Origin: Sphingomonas sp.
Lineage (GTDB): Bacteria; Pseudomonadota; Alphaproteobacteria; Sphingomonadales; Sphingomonadaceae
NCBI GenBank assembly: GCA_025936675.1
Contig: JAICSX010000028.1
Span: forward strand, 1-30,971
Reading direction: 5' to 3'
Length of the DNA: 30,971 bases
Shown here: piece after piece, positions 20,208 through 28,619 of the stretch
How positions within the stretch are numbered: position 1 is the stretch's first letter
Layout of the letters: each line of letters opens with the position of its first letter
The notes under the pieces: model-generated
Seen by the model: only the letters and a program-made list of their open reading frames with translations
What the model was told of the DNA's origin: nothing
Databases searched by the model: none
Program-made: the position numbers and the translations under genes

Positions 20208-20223
20208 ATGTTAGCGCAAACAT
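20208..20223. promoter_or_regulatory. LacI-family type operator (palindrome)
   Basis: ATGTTAGCGCAAACAT is a 16-bp palindrome with one mismatch and the central CG typical of LacI/GalR-family sites (family consensus TGTTAGCGCTAACA). It lies between the divergent MFS transporter (14 nt from its ATG) and the AraD1-type gene (about 40 nt from its start), an ideal place to control both. No lacI-type gene is in the window. Confidence 0.65.
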
Positions 20224-20263
20224 CTAGTCAGACTCCGGAGGCCGGCGCAAGCCAATCACAGTG

Positions 20264-21256
20264 ATGAACCTGCTTCGTCTGCTCCAGCACCGCGCCGAGG
20301 ACGGCACGCGGTCTGTGGTCGCCGCCGACGGCCAATCGGCCCGGCTTGTGGACGGCGTTTCATCGACGCGCGAGCTTGCGATGAAGGCGATCGAAGCGGA
20401 AGCGACGCTCGCCGAGACGATTTCGCAGCTCGGGCTCGGCGACGAGATCGACCCCATCGCCGAGCTTGCCGCTGGAAGGCTCCTGGCGCCGATCGACCAT
20501 GACGATCCCGCGCACTTGATGATGTCGGGAACGGGGCTCACGCACCTCGGCTCCGCCGACGCCCGCGATCGCATGCACCGCATGGCGGCGGCCGTGAAGC
20601 AAACCGATTCGATGCGAATCTTCCTCGAGGGGATCGAAGGAGGGAAGCCGGCCGAGGGCGAGACTGGGTGTCAGCCCGAATGGTTCTACAAGGGCGACGG
20701 CTCGCAGCTCCTGGGACCGGGCCAGCCGCTAACCATGCCCGATTTTGCGCAGGACGGCGGTGAGGAGCCCGAGCTCGCAGCCATATACCTAATCGGCCCC
20801 GACGGAACGCCATGCCGCCTCGGCTTCTGCCTCGCCAACGAGTTCAGCGACCATGTCTGCGAGCGGCACAATTATCTGTGGTTGGCGCATTCGAAGCTTC
20901 GTCAGGCGGCACTCGGCCCCGAGCTGCTCGCAGGCCCGCCGCCCGATCATGTCGAGGGCATCAGCCGCATCTGGCGCAATGGATCGGTCGCGTGGGAGAA
21001 GCCGTTTCTTTCCGGCGAAGCGAACATGAGCCACAGCATCGCCAATCTCGAGTGGCACCAGTTCAAATATCCGCAGTTCCGGCGCCCGGGCGACGTTCAC
21101 GTGCATTTCCTCGGCACCGCCACGCTTTCGTTCAGCGACGATTTCCGGACGGAGCCTGGGGACGAATTCGAGATCGAGGCGAGGCCGTTCACGCTTCCGC
21201 TTCGCAATCGGCTGGCACAGTCCAATGAGCGGCAGCCGTGCGTAAAAGTGCTTTAG
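20264..21256 (+). CDS. AraD1-type FAH-family protein (probable 2-keto-3-deoxy sugar acid dehydratase)
   Basis: A 330-residue cytoplasmic protein resembling the AraD1/GguC group of the fumarylacetoacetate hydrolase superfamily, several of which dehydrate L-2-keto-3-deoxyarabonate in non-phosphorylative pentose breakdown. Visible segments are LLAPIDHDDPAHLMMSGTGLTHL, then FYKGDGSQLLGPGQPL, the likely metal ligands in DGGEEPELAAIYLIGPDG, and GFCLANEFSDHVCERHNYL (about 185-205), which follow the usual FAH order. The C-terminal FRTEPGDEFEIEARPF is also typical. ATG 20264 follows GTG 20261; either may be used. It faces the MFS transporter across a LacI-type operator and is followed after 12 nt by galM, so the three look like one sugar-use unit. 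The precise substrate is inferred, not shown. Confidence 0.82.
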   Translation: MNLLRLLQHRAEDGTRSVVAADGQSARLVDGVSSTRELAMKAIEAEATLAETISQLGLGDEIDPIAELAAGRLLAPIDHDDPAHLMMSGTGLTHLGSADARDRMHRMAAAVKQTDSMRIFLEGIEGGKPAEGETGCQPEWFYKGDGSQLLGPGQPLTMPDFAQDGGEEPELAAIYLIGPDGTPCRLGFCLANEFSDHVCERHNYLWLAHSKLRQAALGPELLAGPPPDHVEGISRIWRNGSVAWEKPFLSGEANMSHSIANLEWHQFKYPQFRRPGDVHVHFLGTATLSFSDDFRTEPGDEFEIEARPFTLPLRNRLAQSNERQPCVKVL

Positions 21257-21268
21257 AGGGGGGCGAAG

Positions 21269-22408
21269 ATGCGTTGGAGATTGATGATGGTCGCAGTTGT
21301 TAGTGCAGGCGCAATCGCAGGATCCGCAGGTGCCGCCACGGCGAAGCGCGAACCGTTCGGCAAGCTTCCGGATGGCACGCCGATCGAGTCGGTTGTGCTG
21401 ACTGGGGCGAATGGCGTCAGCGCGCGCATCATGACTCTCGGCGCCACGCTCCAGGCGCTGAACGCTCCGGATCGCTCGGGCCACATCGCGGACGTCACGC
21501 TCGGCTATGACGACGCGGCAAGCTACGTCACACACCCGAACTATTGGGGACAGACGATCGGCCGGTATGCCAACCGCATCGCGGGCGGCCGCTTCGCGCT
21601 CGACGGCAAGACCTACCAGCTTCCGCTCAACGACAAGACCAACTCGCTCCACGGCGGCACCGTCGGGTTCGACAAGCATGTCTGGCAGATCGTCGACGTC
21701 GGCGACGCTGGAGGGCTCGCCAAGGTCGCGCTCCGGCTCGTTAGCCCCGCGGGCGACCAAGGCTATCCGGGAACGCTGACGGTCACGACGACTTACACGC
21801 TCGACGACCATGGCTCGCTCACGATCGATTTCGAGGCGAGCACCGACGCGCCCACGATCGTCAACCTCACCAACCACGCCTTGTTCAACATGGCCGGCGA
21901 GGGATCGCCAGGAGGAGCATTGACCAACCGGCTGATGGTCGCCGCGCACCGCTTTACGCCGGTCAGCGAAGCGCTCATCCCGACCGGCGAGGTGAAGCAA
22001 GTCGCCGGAACGCCGTTCGACCTCACCAGCGGTCGAATTCTCGATGAGGTCGTCCGCGACGGACGCGATCCGCAGATCGTCATCGGCCACGGCATCGACC
22101 ACAATTACGTGCTCGACGCCGGAAAGACAGCGGAGCCCAAGCTTGCCGCGCGCCTCGAAGATCCGGCGTCGGGCCGGGTGCTCGAAGTGCTCACGACCGA
22201 GCCCGGGATTCAGGTCTATACCGGCAACTTCCTCGACGGGACTTTGGTCGGGAAGAAGCGCCACGTGTACCGCATGGGCGATGGCATCGCGCTCGAGCCG
22301 CAGGTCTTCCCCGACACGCCCAACCAGCCCGCTTTCGGGTCGGCGCGCGTGGACCCGGGCAAACCCTATCACCACCGGATGATCTACCGCGTCTCCGTCG
22401 CGCGCTGA
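21269..22408 (+). CDS. galM: Exported aldose 1-epimerase (galactose mutarotase)
   Basis: Interconverts alpha and beta anomers of aldoses. The 379-residue protein starts with a signal peptide (about 1-23, MRWRLMMVAVVSAGAIAGSAGA), so it acts in the periplasm, unlike the cytoplasmic E. coli enzyme. Active-site residues are visible: Asn102-Arg103 (RYANRIAGG), His128 (NSLHGG), His203 (NLTNHALFN), Asp277 (GIDHNY) and the catalytic base Glu311 (TTEPGIQVYTGN). A ribosome binding site, GAGGGGGG, lies in the 12 nt after the AraD1-type gene, showing an operon. A periplasmic mutarotase would convert sugars released outside or taken up by TonB receptors for the MFS transporter. Other mutarotase substrates such as arabinose are possible. 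Confidence 0.94.
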   Translation: MRWRLMMVAVVSAGAIAGSAGAATAKREPFGKLPDGTPIESVVLTGANGVSARIMTLGATLQALNAPDRSGHIADVTLGYDDAASYVTHPNYWGQTIGRYANRIAGGRFALDGKTYQLPLNDKTNSLHGGTVGFDKHVWQIVDVGDAGGLAKVALRLVSPAGDQGYPGTLTVTTTYTLDDHGSLTIDFEASTDAPTIVNLTNHALFNMAGEGSPGGALTNRLMVAAHRFTPVSEALIPTGEVKQVAGTPFDLTSGRILDEVVRDGRDPQIVIGHGIDHNYVLDAGKTAEPKLAARLEDPASGRVLEVLTTEPGIQVYTGNFLDGTLVGKKRHVYRMGDGIALEPQVFPDTPNQPAFGSARVDPGKPYHHRMIYRVSVAR

Positions 22409-22529
22409 GCCATTGAAGTCGGTGGCGTTCAGCCGCATGATCTTGCGCGTTAATCAACAGAGCACGGCAGTGATCCTGGAGACGGTTCGCGACGCGTAGT
22501 CAGGCGCAACTCGCAGGAGGCTTGAGGGG

Positions 22530-23399
22530 GTGGGACTTCGCGCAAAATTCAACCTGCTGATGCTGGCAGTCGCCATCATCGGCGCAGGTCTGTTCGCCCT
22601 GGCAGCCGAGCCGCTGGTCAATGCAGTCGCTCGCGAGGAAGTGCTGCAAGGCTCGCGGATCATGATGGAAAGCGCCGCCGGGGCGCGCAAATACACGTCC
22701 GAGCAGATTGCGCCGATCCTGAAGTCTCAAATCGGTCAGCACTTCTACCCGCAATCAGTCTCGGCTTACGCCGCGAAGCGCAACTTCGACGTGATCCACG
22801 AGAAGTTCCCAGATTACATGTACCGCGAGGCAGCGCTCAATCCGACCAATCCGCAAGACCGCGCGACGGACTGGGAAGCCGACATCATCAACGATTTCCG
22901 TGGTCATCCCGGCAAGGAGGAAGATTCGTTCGTCCGATCGACCGCGACCGGGCCGATGCTCGAGCTCGCGCGCCCACTGGCCAACAAGCCGGCGTGCATG
23001 GAATGCCATAGCACGGCGGCGTCGGCGCCCGCGTCGATGGTCGCGCTTTATGGGCCGGAGAACGGCTTTGGCTGGAAGCCCGGCGAGATCATTGGGGCGC
23101 AGATCGTCTCCGTCCCGATGTCCGCCTCGGAAGTGCGGGCAGAACATATCAGGCGCCTTTTCCTGGTGCCGTTCCTCGGCTTCCTCGTCCTGCTGTTCGT
23201 GTCGATCAACATCCTCCTCCACTTCGTCGTGATCAGGCCGATGGAGAAGATCGCCAGAAATGCGGAGGCGGTGAGCATGGGCAAGATCGACACGCCCGAG
23301 TACGAGTATAAGGGCCGCGACCAGATCGGGCGTCTCGCAGCGTCCTTCAACCGCATGCACCGGAGCCTCGCCCAGGCGTTCAGGATGCTCGGCGAGTGA
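22530..23399 (+). CDS. Membrane heme sensor: Tll0287-like (DUF3365) domain plus HAMP, no output domain
   Basis: A 289-residue protein with transmembrane helix 1 (about 8-27), a periplasmic Tll0287-like domain (about 30-205), transmembrane helix 2 (about 211-233) and a HAMP domain (about 233-286). The periplasmic part contains CMECH (Cys156, Cys159, His160), a c-type heme attachment site, within LARPLANKPACMECHSTA. Such domains sense redox state or small ligands, usually in histidine kinases, cyclases or chemoreceptors. Here the protein stops three residues after HAMP, so no output domain is fused. The start is GTG 22530 after AGGAGG. A weak promoter candidate, TTGAAG-N17-CATGAT, begins at 22413. 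Its stop overlaps the TIR gene start (GTGA), so the TIR protein is the natural partner. The domain calls are by recognition, not by search. Confidence 0.87.
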   Translation: MGLRAKFNLLMLAVAIIGAGLFALAAEPLVNAVAREEVLQGSRIMMESAAGARKYTSEQIAPILKSQIGQHFYPQSVSAYAAKRNFDVIHEKFPDYMYREAALNPTNPQDRATDWEADIINDFRGHPGKEEDSFVRSTATGPMLELARPLANKPACMECHSTAASAPASMVALYGPENGFGWKPGEIIGAQIVSVPMSASEVRAEHIRRLFLVPFLGFLVLLFVSINILLHFVVIRPMEKIARNAEAVSMGKIDTPEYEYKGRDQIGRLAASFNRMHRSLAQAFRMLGE

Positions 23400-24274
23400 G
23401 TGATCCCGGTGCCCTCTCGCAAAGCTATTTCCTGAGCTACTCGCGCGCCGACGAAACGGTCGCGATGCGCTTTGCGACCGACCTCCGCGAGCGCGGCATT
23501 CCGATGTGGGTCGACCAGATCGACATCCGACCAAGCGAGCATTGGGACCGGGCGATCGAGCGCGCGGTTCACGAATGCCGCGGCCTCGTCGTGATCCTGT
23601 CCCCGCGATCGGTCGAGTCCGACAATGTCGCGGACGAGATCAGCTTCGCGCTCGACCACAAGAAATCAGTTCTTCCGGTGATGATCGAGCGCTGCAGGCT
23701 GCCACTCAGGATCACGCGAATGCAGGTGATCGACGCGATTGGCAATTACGAGCGCGCGCTCGAGCAGTGTGCCCAAGTGCTCAGTGGCCAAGCGCCCCGG
23801 AGCGCGCGTGTAGCGCCCGAAAAAAGGTTCGAAGATGCTGACGAGATTACGACTGCAAAAGCACGGCTGACGGGCATTCTCGGCCCGATCGCCGCGATCC
23901 TCGTCGACAAGGCCGCTGCGCGCGCAGGATCGGTGTCCGAGCTTTACGCGCTCCTCGGGGAGCATATCTCGAACGCAAACGACCGCGAGCGCTTCGTCAC
24001 GCTTGGCGGCAAGGCGGCAGAATCTCCAAATCCAGCATTAGCATCAGCACCGCCACCGAAGGCGCAGCAATCATCCGTGCCGCAGGCAGAAGCCGACCGG
24101 CTCGGCGCGATGCTCACGCCCTATCTTGGGCCGATTGCCGCGGCTGTCGTCCGGCGGGAGAGCGCGGAAGCGGTGTCGGCGGACGATCTTCAACAGCGAC
24201 TCGCCAATCTCATTCCGAACGAACGCGAACGGGCCGAATTCCTGCGCCAAATTCAGGCGGTCAGTCCCGTCTAG
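23396..24274 (+). CDS. TIR domain protein with two C-terminal LGPIA helical modules
   Basis: A 292-residue cytoplasmic protein. The TIR domain (about 10-125) begins [11 protein letters not shown], followed by [24 protein letters not shown] and [20 protein letters not shown]; Glu81 sits where NAD-cleaving TIR domains have their catalytic glutamate, and Trp38-Asp40 match the family. After a linker come two copies of a module of about 45 residues: [27 protein letters not shown] (from about 161) and [27 protein letters not shown] (from about 243), each ending in a Glu/Arg-rich helix ([17 protein letters not shown]). Similar modules occur at the C-termini of bacterial kinases and cyclases, from memory. 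TIR proteins either hydrolyse NAD+ or serve as adaptors. The GTG start overlaps the heme sensor stop by 4 nt. Confidence 0.88.
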   Translation: MSDPGALSQSYFLSYSRADETVAMRFATDLRERGIPMWVDQIDIRPSEHWDRAIERAVHECRGLVVILSPRSVESDNVADEISFALDHKKSVLPVMIERCRLPLRITRMQVIDAIGNYERALEQCAQVLSGQAPRSARVAPEKRFEDADEITTAKARLTGILGPIAAILVDKAAARAGSVSELYALLGEHISNANDRERFVTLGGKAAESPNPALASAPPPKAQQSSVPQAEADRLGAMLTPYLGPIAAAVVRRESAEAVSADDLQQRLANLIPNERERAEFLRQIQAVSPV

Positions 24275-24315
24275 GGGTTCTCAGCAGTGGCGCCGGTTCC
24301 TATTTGGCCGCCTTC

Positions 24316-25719
24316 ATGAATTTCACAGTCAATGTTCGCCACGAAGGCGACGGGTTCCGCTTTGACGTCGGCGAGAACGACCGCACCCACTCCTATGTTG
24401 TCCCCACTGCGACGCAGCAGGATTTCACCGTCTTCTTTCGCGAGCTCGCCGCGGACTTCGGAATGCGCATGCCGCACGCCTACACGCGCGCGAAGGAACG
24501 GCGTCGCGCGGCATTCGAGTGGCGGCCACTGCTGACCGAAAACGTCCATCCGCAAATCCTTGTCGGCTATGGCGACCCTGCGGTCCTCAAGACCGATGAA
24601 GGGTGGTGGCTTGTCGCGACCTCGAACGACGCGCCGGATGCCTTCCCCATCCTCCATTCGGCGGACCTCGAGCAATGGGAGCCGAAAGGCTTCATCTTCC
24701 CCGCGGGTCAGGAGCCGGCCTGGGCGGCAACCGGCCGCAACACCGCGGATTTCTGGGCGCCGGAAATGGCGAAAGTCGGCGACGAATATTGGACGGTCTA
24801 CACGGCAAGGCAGCTCAGCAATGCGCTGGCGATCGGCCTCGCGCGATCGTCGTCGCCGCTCGGGCCGTGGATCGACAATGGGACGCCGCTGGTCACGGGA
24901 AAGCCGATCGACACGACCGGGCTCGGTTTCGACCCGGCTCAGCCGCAGATGAGCGGCGGCGTTATCGATTCCCACCTGTTCATCGATCCCGCCACGGGTG
25001 AGCGCTACCTGTTCTGGAAGGATGACACGAACGGCGTCTGGCCGCGCCCGCTGGCGATGCTGCTGCGCATGCATCCCGAGCTGATCGGCGAGCTGTTCGA
25101 AAGCGAGGAGGACCGGCGCACCGCGGCTTTCGCGGCAGCAATCGTTCCCTGGGCGAACACGCAGCGTCCGATGACCCGCTTCTTCGTCATCCAGCCGCTG
25201 ATCGAGGCCGCGCTCGACAATTGGAACCGGGTTCGAGAAGTCCTCGTCGCTGTCGGGCTCAAGGCCACGACGATCGTCGAAGCCATGACGACCCCGATCC
25301 GCTCACAAGTCATTGCCGCCGACGGGCGCTCCTTGATTGGTAACGACACAATCGTGCTGACGAACGACAAGGATTGGGAAGGCCATCTGATCGAGGGGCC
25401 GTTCGTCACTTACCAGGAGGGGCGCTACTGGCTGTTCTATGCCGGCAACGATTTCTCGACACCCGCCTATGGAATCGGCGTTGCAGTCGCCGATCACCCG
25501 CTTGGACCTTATGTGAAGCAGGAGGAGCCGCTCCTTCGTTCAACCCAGGAATGGGTCGCGCCAGGGCATGCGTCCGTCGCGCCGGGACTGGACGGACAGC
25601 CGCAGCTGTTCTTCCACGCCTTCCATCCCGGCACCGGTGGTTACAATGCCTTCCGCGCGCTCCTGACGGTCGGTCTGAGGTTCAACCGGGAGCGCGCGGA
25701 AGTCGTGCCCCTTCAGTAG
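24316..25719 (+). CDS. GH43-like five-bladed propeller protein with large insertion
   Basis: A 467-residue protein without a signal peptide. Glycosyl hydrolase family 43 signatures are present: [18 protein letters not shown] with the general base candidate Asp87, [40 protein letters not shown] with Asp218, and [20 protein letters not shown] with the acid candidate Glu360. Family members cut arabinofuranosides and xylosides. Two features are odd: an N-terminal module of about 66 residues ([20 protein letters not shown]...), and a helical insertion of about 95 residues (about 247-340) between the Asp218 and Glu360 blades. It starts 41 nt after the TIR gene (an in-frame TTG at 24304 is 29 nt after), so it may share its transcript. 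Activity on intracellular oligosaccharides is inferred. Its 3' end overlaps the DUF2807 gene by 7 nt. Confidence 0.85.
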   Translation: MNFTVNVRHEGDGFRFDVGENDRTHSYVVPTATQQDFTVFFRELAADFGMRMPHAYTRAKERRRAAFEWRPLLTENVHPQILVGYGDPAVLKTDEGWWLVATSNDAPDAFPILHSADLEQWEPKGFIFPAGQEPAWAATGRNTADFWAPEMAKVGDEYWTVYTARQLSNALAIGLARSSSPLGPWIDNGTPLVTGKPIDTTGLGFDPAQPQMSGGVIDSHLFIDPATGERYLFWKDDTNGVWPRPLAMLLRMHPELIGELFESEEDRRTAAFAAAIVPWANTQRPMTRFFVIQPLIEAALDNWNRVREVLVAVGLKATTIVEAMTTPIRSQVIAADGRSLIGNDTIVLTNDKDWEGHLIEGPFVTYQEGRYWLFYAGNDFSTPAYGIGVAVADHPLGPYVKQEEPLLRSTQEWVAPGHASVAPGLDGQPQLFFHAFHPGTGGYNAFRALLTVGLRFNRERAEVVPLQ

Positions 25720-26279
25720 CCGTGGCTGACGGCGCCGCCGCCGCGGATCGCCTCGCTGACTGAAGGATTGCCCCAATAGCGGATGTTTCCGCCGCCGTTG
25801 ACCGCCGCGGCAAGCGACACGCGCGGCCGAACCAGCAGCTCGCCGCCGCCATTCACGGCCGCAGCGACTTCCTCGGCATCAACCGAGCGGGCATCGATCT
25901 TGCCGCCGCCATGGACGGCAACCGCGACATGGTCCTGCGGGCGGAAGCCGCCCGACGTGATGATCGTGCCGCCACCGGAGATTGCTAGCGCAGGCACACG
26001 CGGCGACTGGATCTCGATTCTGAGTTGATAGTTGCGCGGGCACTGCTCGTTGCAGGCGTCGATCTTCAGCTGCCCGTCATTGACGATGTACATGTGCGTG
26101 AACCGGCTGGAGCCTTCGAGGATCGTCACGCGCTCCGTCGGGCCAGGAACGACGGTGACGTTGCCGCCGCCGCGAAGCTCGACCGAGCGGAACGGGCCAA
26201 CCGGCACAGTTTCGACCGCAAGCGCGGGGACGGCGGCTACGAGTGCGAACGCGAACAGCGGGAGGGTGGAACGGATCAT
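25713..26279 (-). CDS. Exported GIN-domain protein (DUF2807)
   Basis: A 188-residue protein with a signal peptide (about 1-21, [21 protein letters not shown]). The mature part is a putative auto-transporter adhesin head GIN domain: a right-handed beta-helix seen as repeated Gly-Gly-Gly turns, in [50 protein letters not shown] and [10 protein letters not shown]. It is shorter than many family members. Two cysteines (CNEQC) may form a disulfide. The function of these periplasmic or surface proteins is unknown. It is convergent with the GH43-like gene (7-nt overlap) and divergent from the GST gene across two tandem palindromic sites. AAAGG provides a ribosome binding site for ATG 26279. Confidence 0.9.
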   Translation of the reverse strand: MIRSTLPLFAFALVAAVPALAVETVPVGPFRSVELRGGGNVTVVPGPTERVTILEGSSRFTHMYIVNDGQLKIDACNEQCPRNYQLRIEIQSPRVPALAISGGGTIITSGGFRPQDHVAVAVHGGGKIDARSVDAEEVAAAVNGGGELLVRPRVSLAAAVNGGGNIRYWGNPSVSEAIRGGGAVSHGY

Positions 26280-26302
26280 GGGACGGCCTTTCGAATCGGT
26301 AC

Positions 26303-26330
26303 GCTACATATGTAGCGCTACAAATGCAGC
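26303..26330. promoter_or_regulatory. Two tandem 14-bp palindromic operators
   Basis: GCTACATATGTAGC (26303-26316) is a perfect palindrome and is followed without a gap by GCTACAAATGCAGC (26317-26330), a copy differing at two positions. The first holds TACATATGTA, which fits the TACAnnTGTA box of the CopY/MecI/BlaI repressor family; PadR-type ATGT/ACAT sites are an alternative. The pair lies in the 102-bp gap between the divergent DUF2807 and GST genes. Confidence 0.6.
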
Positions 26331-26381
26331 GCGTCTAGCCCCTACTTGCAGATGGGCTGCTGCGGCTGCATTGGCACCGCC

Positions 26382-27131
26382 ATGGCCCGGCCGCTCACCG
26401 TCATCGGCAGCTACGTCAGCCCCTATGTGCGCAAGGTCCTCGCCTGCATGAACCTTAAGGGCCTCCACTATGAGGTCGACCCGATCACACCCTTCTTCGG
26501 CAACGACGAGTTCGAGCGTCTAAGCCCGCTCCGACGCATTCCGGTGCTCGTCGACGGCGATTTCTCCGTGAGCGATTCCTCGGCGATCTGCGCCTATCTC
26601 GACGAGGCCTATCCCGGTCAGCCGCTCTTCCCGGCCGATCCGAAGCAGCGAGCGCGGGCACGCTGGTTCGAGGAATATGCCGATACGCGGCTCGGCGACC
26701 TCTTCATTTGGGCACTGTTCTACCAGAGGGTCGTCCGTCCCGCGGTCTGGGGTGAGCCTGGCGACCAACAGCGGATCGACAAGGCGCTGAACGAGGATAT
26801 TCCGGCGGCGCTGGACTATCTCGAGGGCGAGCTGCCGGCTGACGGCTTCCTGTTCGGCGAGATCGGCGTCGCTGACATCTCGATCGCCAGCTTCTTTCGC
26901 AACGGCGGTTATGCGGGATTCGCAGTGGATGCGTGCCGATGGCCGCGAACCGCCGCCTTTGTCGAACGCACCCTCGCCCATCCCTGCATCGCCAGCCTCC
27001 TTCCGCTCGAGGACGTGCAGCGGAACGCCGACATCAGGGGCCGCCGCCAGGCTTTGCTCGACGCGGGCGCCAAGCTGACAGCCGAGACCATGGGCGTGCG
27101 CGAGGCCCGGCGGGGGATGATGCGGCTCTAG
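26382..27131 (+). CDS. Glutathione S-transferase family protein
   Basis: A 249-residue cytosolic GST. The N-terminal thioredoxin-like domain (1-77) starts MARPLTVIGSYVSPYVRKVLAC, where Ser10 or Tyr11/Ser13 may activate glutathione; the cis-Pro is in RIPVLVDGD, and DSSAICAYLDE is the glutathione gamma-glutamyl binding motif. The all-helical domain (about 90-220) contains the N-capping motif FGEIGVADISIASFF. About 35 extra basic residues follow at the C-terminus. ATG 26382 is chosen over TTG 26346 because the latter adds MQMGCCGCIGTA, which does not fit the fold. Members conjugate glutathione to electrophiles; the substrate is unknown. It ends 6 nt before the stop of the convergent response regulator gene. 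Confidence 0.92.
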   Translation: MARPLTVIGSYVSPYVRKVLACMNLKGLHYEVDPITPFFGNDEFERLSPLRRIPVLVDGDFSVSDSSAICAYLDEAYPGQPLFPADPKQRARARWFEEYADTRLGDLFIWALFYQRVVRPAVWGEPGDQQRIDKALNEDIPAALDYLEGELPADGFLFGEIGVADISIASFFRNGGYAGFAVDACRWPRTAAFVERTLAHPCIASLLPLEDVQRNADIRGRRQALLDAGAKLTAETMGVREARRGMMRL

Positions 27132-27137
27132 CGCCGT

Positions 27138-27641
27138 CTAGTGATGGTAGCTTGAGATCCAGTGTTCGAGGCGCGTCCTCAGCGACCGCTTCGACGGAAT
27201 GAACCCAGGCTCGGCCGCGGCAACCTGTTGCGGCGTTTCATAAAGCGTCAGGTTGTCCGGCATCTTCGGCCGATGAGTCTCTCGTCCGCGAAGCAGGTCC
27301 TCGGCCGCGGCAAGCGAGCGGTGCACGTCCTCCGCGGTGAACGGTTTCATCAGGCAGCCGAGCGCGAGGTCCGGCATCGGGAAGCTCGGCGCCTTCCCGC
27401 TGACGAACAGGCAAGGAACGCCGAGATCGTTGAGCCTTACCGCCACGGAGAACCCGGTCGTGCTTCGCGCAAGGTGAAGATCGAGCAGGACGAGGTCGGG
27501 CTCATGCACCTCCGCCGCCGCAATCGCGCCTTCGGCGTCCTCGGCCATGGCGATCACCCGGTACCGCGGATTGTCTTCGACCAGATATTTGAGCGTAACC
27601 GCGAGCTGACTGTCGTCCTCGACGATCAGGATATTCAGCAC
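27138..27641 (-). CDS. Stand-alone response regulator receiver protein
   Basis: A 167-residue protein with a single receiver domain (1-115): acidic pocket Asp9-Asp10 (IVEDDSQ), phospho-acceptor Asp54 (LVLLDLHLA), Ser81 (FVSGK) and Lys99 (LMKPFT). No DNA-binding or enzymatic output domain follows, only about 50 polar residues ending in SLRTRLEHWISSYHH. Such proteins act through protein contacts or as phosphate relays. The start is GTG 27641 because GGGGAGGA lies 6 nt upstream and the domain begins there; the open frame continues upstream to 28091 but that part has no family likeness. No histidine kinase gene is in the window. Confidence 0.9.
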   Translation of the reverse strand: MLNILIVEDDSQLAVTLKYLVEDNPRYRVIAMAEDAEGAIAAAEVHEPDLVLLDLHLARSTTGFSVAVRLNDLGVPCLFVSGKAPSFPMPDLALGCLMKPFTAEDVHRSLAAAEDLLRGRETHRPKMPDNLTLYETPQQVAAAEPGFIPSKRSLRTRLEHWISSYHH

Positions 27642-27792
27642 CGGCGATCCTCCCCGAGCCCACGGCGTTGCGGAAAATCCCCCCGGAAATTCCGTCACTT
27701 GGCCAGATCGGCAGCTTCGCGCGGATCGGTCCGGCTGCGAATCCCTCGTGAACAGGATTATCGGCAAGCCGCAGGCGCCCCGCGCCGAAGCG

Positions 27793-27828
27793 AAAAGAGC
27801 GCCCCAGGCAAGTGCCTGGAACGCCCTT
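27793..27828 (-). terminator. Rho-independent terminator of the cell wall hydrolase gene
   Basis: Read on the minus strand, AGGGCG-TT-CCAGGC pairs with GCCTGG-GG-CGCTCT around the tetraloop ACTT, followed by TCTTTT. The inner 6 bp are perfect and the outer 6 bp include one G-T pair. It starts 24 nt after the hydrolase stop codon at 27853. Confidence 0.8.
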
Positions 27829-27852
27829 TCGTTCGTCCTGATTAACTTTGAA

Positions 27853-28599
27853 TCAGGCCCGATAGAAAATGTGCGCGCCGATCTGCTCGACCTCCTGCAG
27901 GCTGTGCCGCCACGAAGGAGCGACGTAATCGGCGTGATACCACAGCACGTCGGGACCAACGCTCGGGACCACATTGGCAGACGCCAGTTCGGCGATCGCC
28001 TCGGCCTTCTTCCAAGCATCACAGTTCGGGTCCGCATAAGGAAACTGGCCGTTGCGAACGAACGAGAATTGCGCCGGCTGCTTGACCACACCGCACCAGT
28101 CGGTCGGATACCGGCCCGAAGCGGCGCGGTTCATCACCACCTTGGCGACGGCAAGCTGTCCCTCGACGCTTTCGCCGCGCGCTTCGAAATAAACGGCAGT
28201 CGCGAGGCAATTGGTTTCCTCGTCGAGCGGGGCATTGGTCTCAAACTTCTGGACGAGCGCCTGGAGCGGCCAGCCGCCCTTGAAGAGCCACTCAGCCTCC
28301 TTCGCGATCGACGGCGTCAGCTGGACGGTCACCGATTGCGCCGGCTGGACCTGCATCACCGCACCGGTGGGCGTGGTGACTGCCGTCGTCGAAGCGACTG
28401 CCGGACGCGCATAAACAGCGGCCGGGTTGGCGCTGGTGCCGAGCGGCTTCGCGGACGTGTCCACGCTCGCTGCGCTCGTCGCCGAGTTCAGGCTGTAATT
28501 GATCGGCAGCGCCTGCGCGTTGACGGCGCTGGAGCCCATCGCAAGCATGAAAAGACCCATGATCGCGGACGCAGCGCGACCGCCGACAAGACTTACCAC
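27853..28599 (-). CDS. Cell wall hydrolase, SleB family (Hydrolase_2)
   Basis: A 248-residue exported peptidoglycan hydrolase. The signal peptide covers about 1-28 (core AIMGLFMLAMGSS, cleavage after VNA). A Ser/Thr/Ala-rich linker (30-95) leads to the SleB-like catalytic domain (about 120-248): CLATAVYFEARGESVEGQLAVAKVVMNR, with catalytic Glu139, then CGVVKQPAQFSFVRNGQ and the end WYHADYVAPSW. SleB enzymes are lytic transglycosylases of the cortex in spore formers; in alphaproteobacteria the domain works in general wall turnover. Start is GTG 28599; ATG at codon 14 would spoil the signal peptide's basic start. A long inverted repeat lies 21 nt upstream of the start, and a clear terminator lies downstream, so it is a single-gene unit. 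Confidence 0.92.
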   Translation of the reverse strand: MVSLVGGRAASAIMGLFMLAMGSSAVNAQALPINYSLNSATSAASVDTSAKPLGTSANPAAVYARPAVASTTAVTTPTGAVMQVQPAQSVTVQLTPSIAKEAEWLFKGGWPLQALVQKFETNAPLDEETNCLATAVYFEARGESVEGQLAVAKVVMNRAASGRYPTDWCGVVKQPAQFSFVRNGQFPYADPNCDAWKKAEAIAELASANVVPSVGPDVLWYHADYVAPSWRHSLQEVEQIGAHIFYRA

Positions 28600-28619
28600 T
28601 TCTGTATTTGCCCTTCTCT

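Noticed and set aside
20789..22438. A 549-codon open frame antisense to the AraD1-type gene and galM
   Set aside because: It spans two well-supported genes and their junction; composition (Arg, Asp, Val-rich) is typical of a shadow frame.
27642..28091. Response regulator frame extended upstream by 150 codons
   Set aside because: The extension overlaps the terminator and the hydrolase gene; the receiver domain and its ribosome binding site fix the start at 27641.
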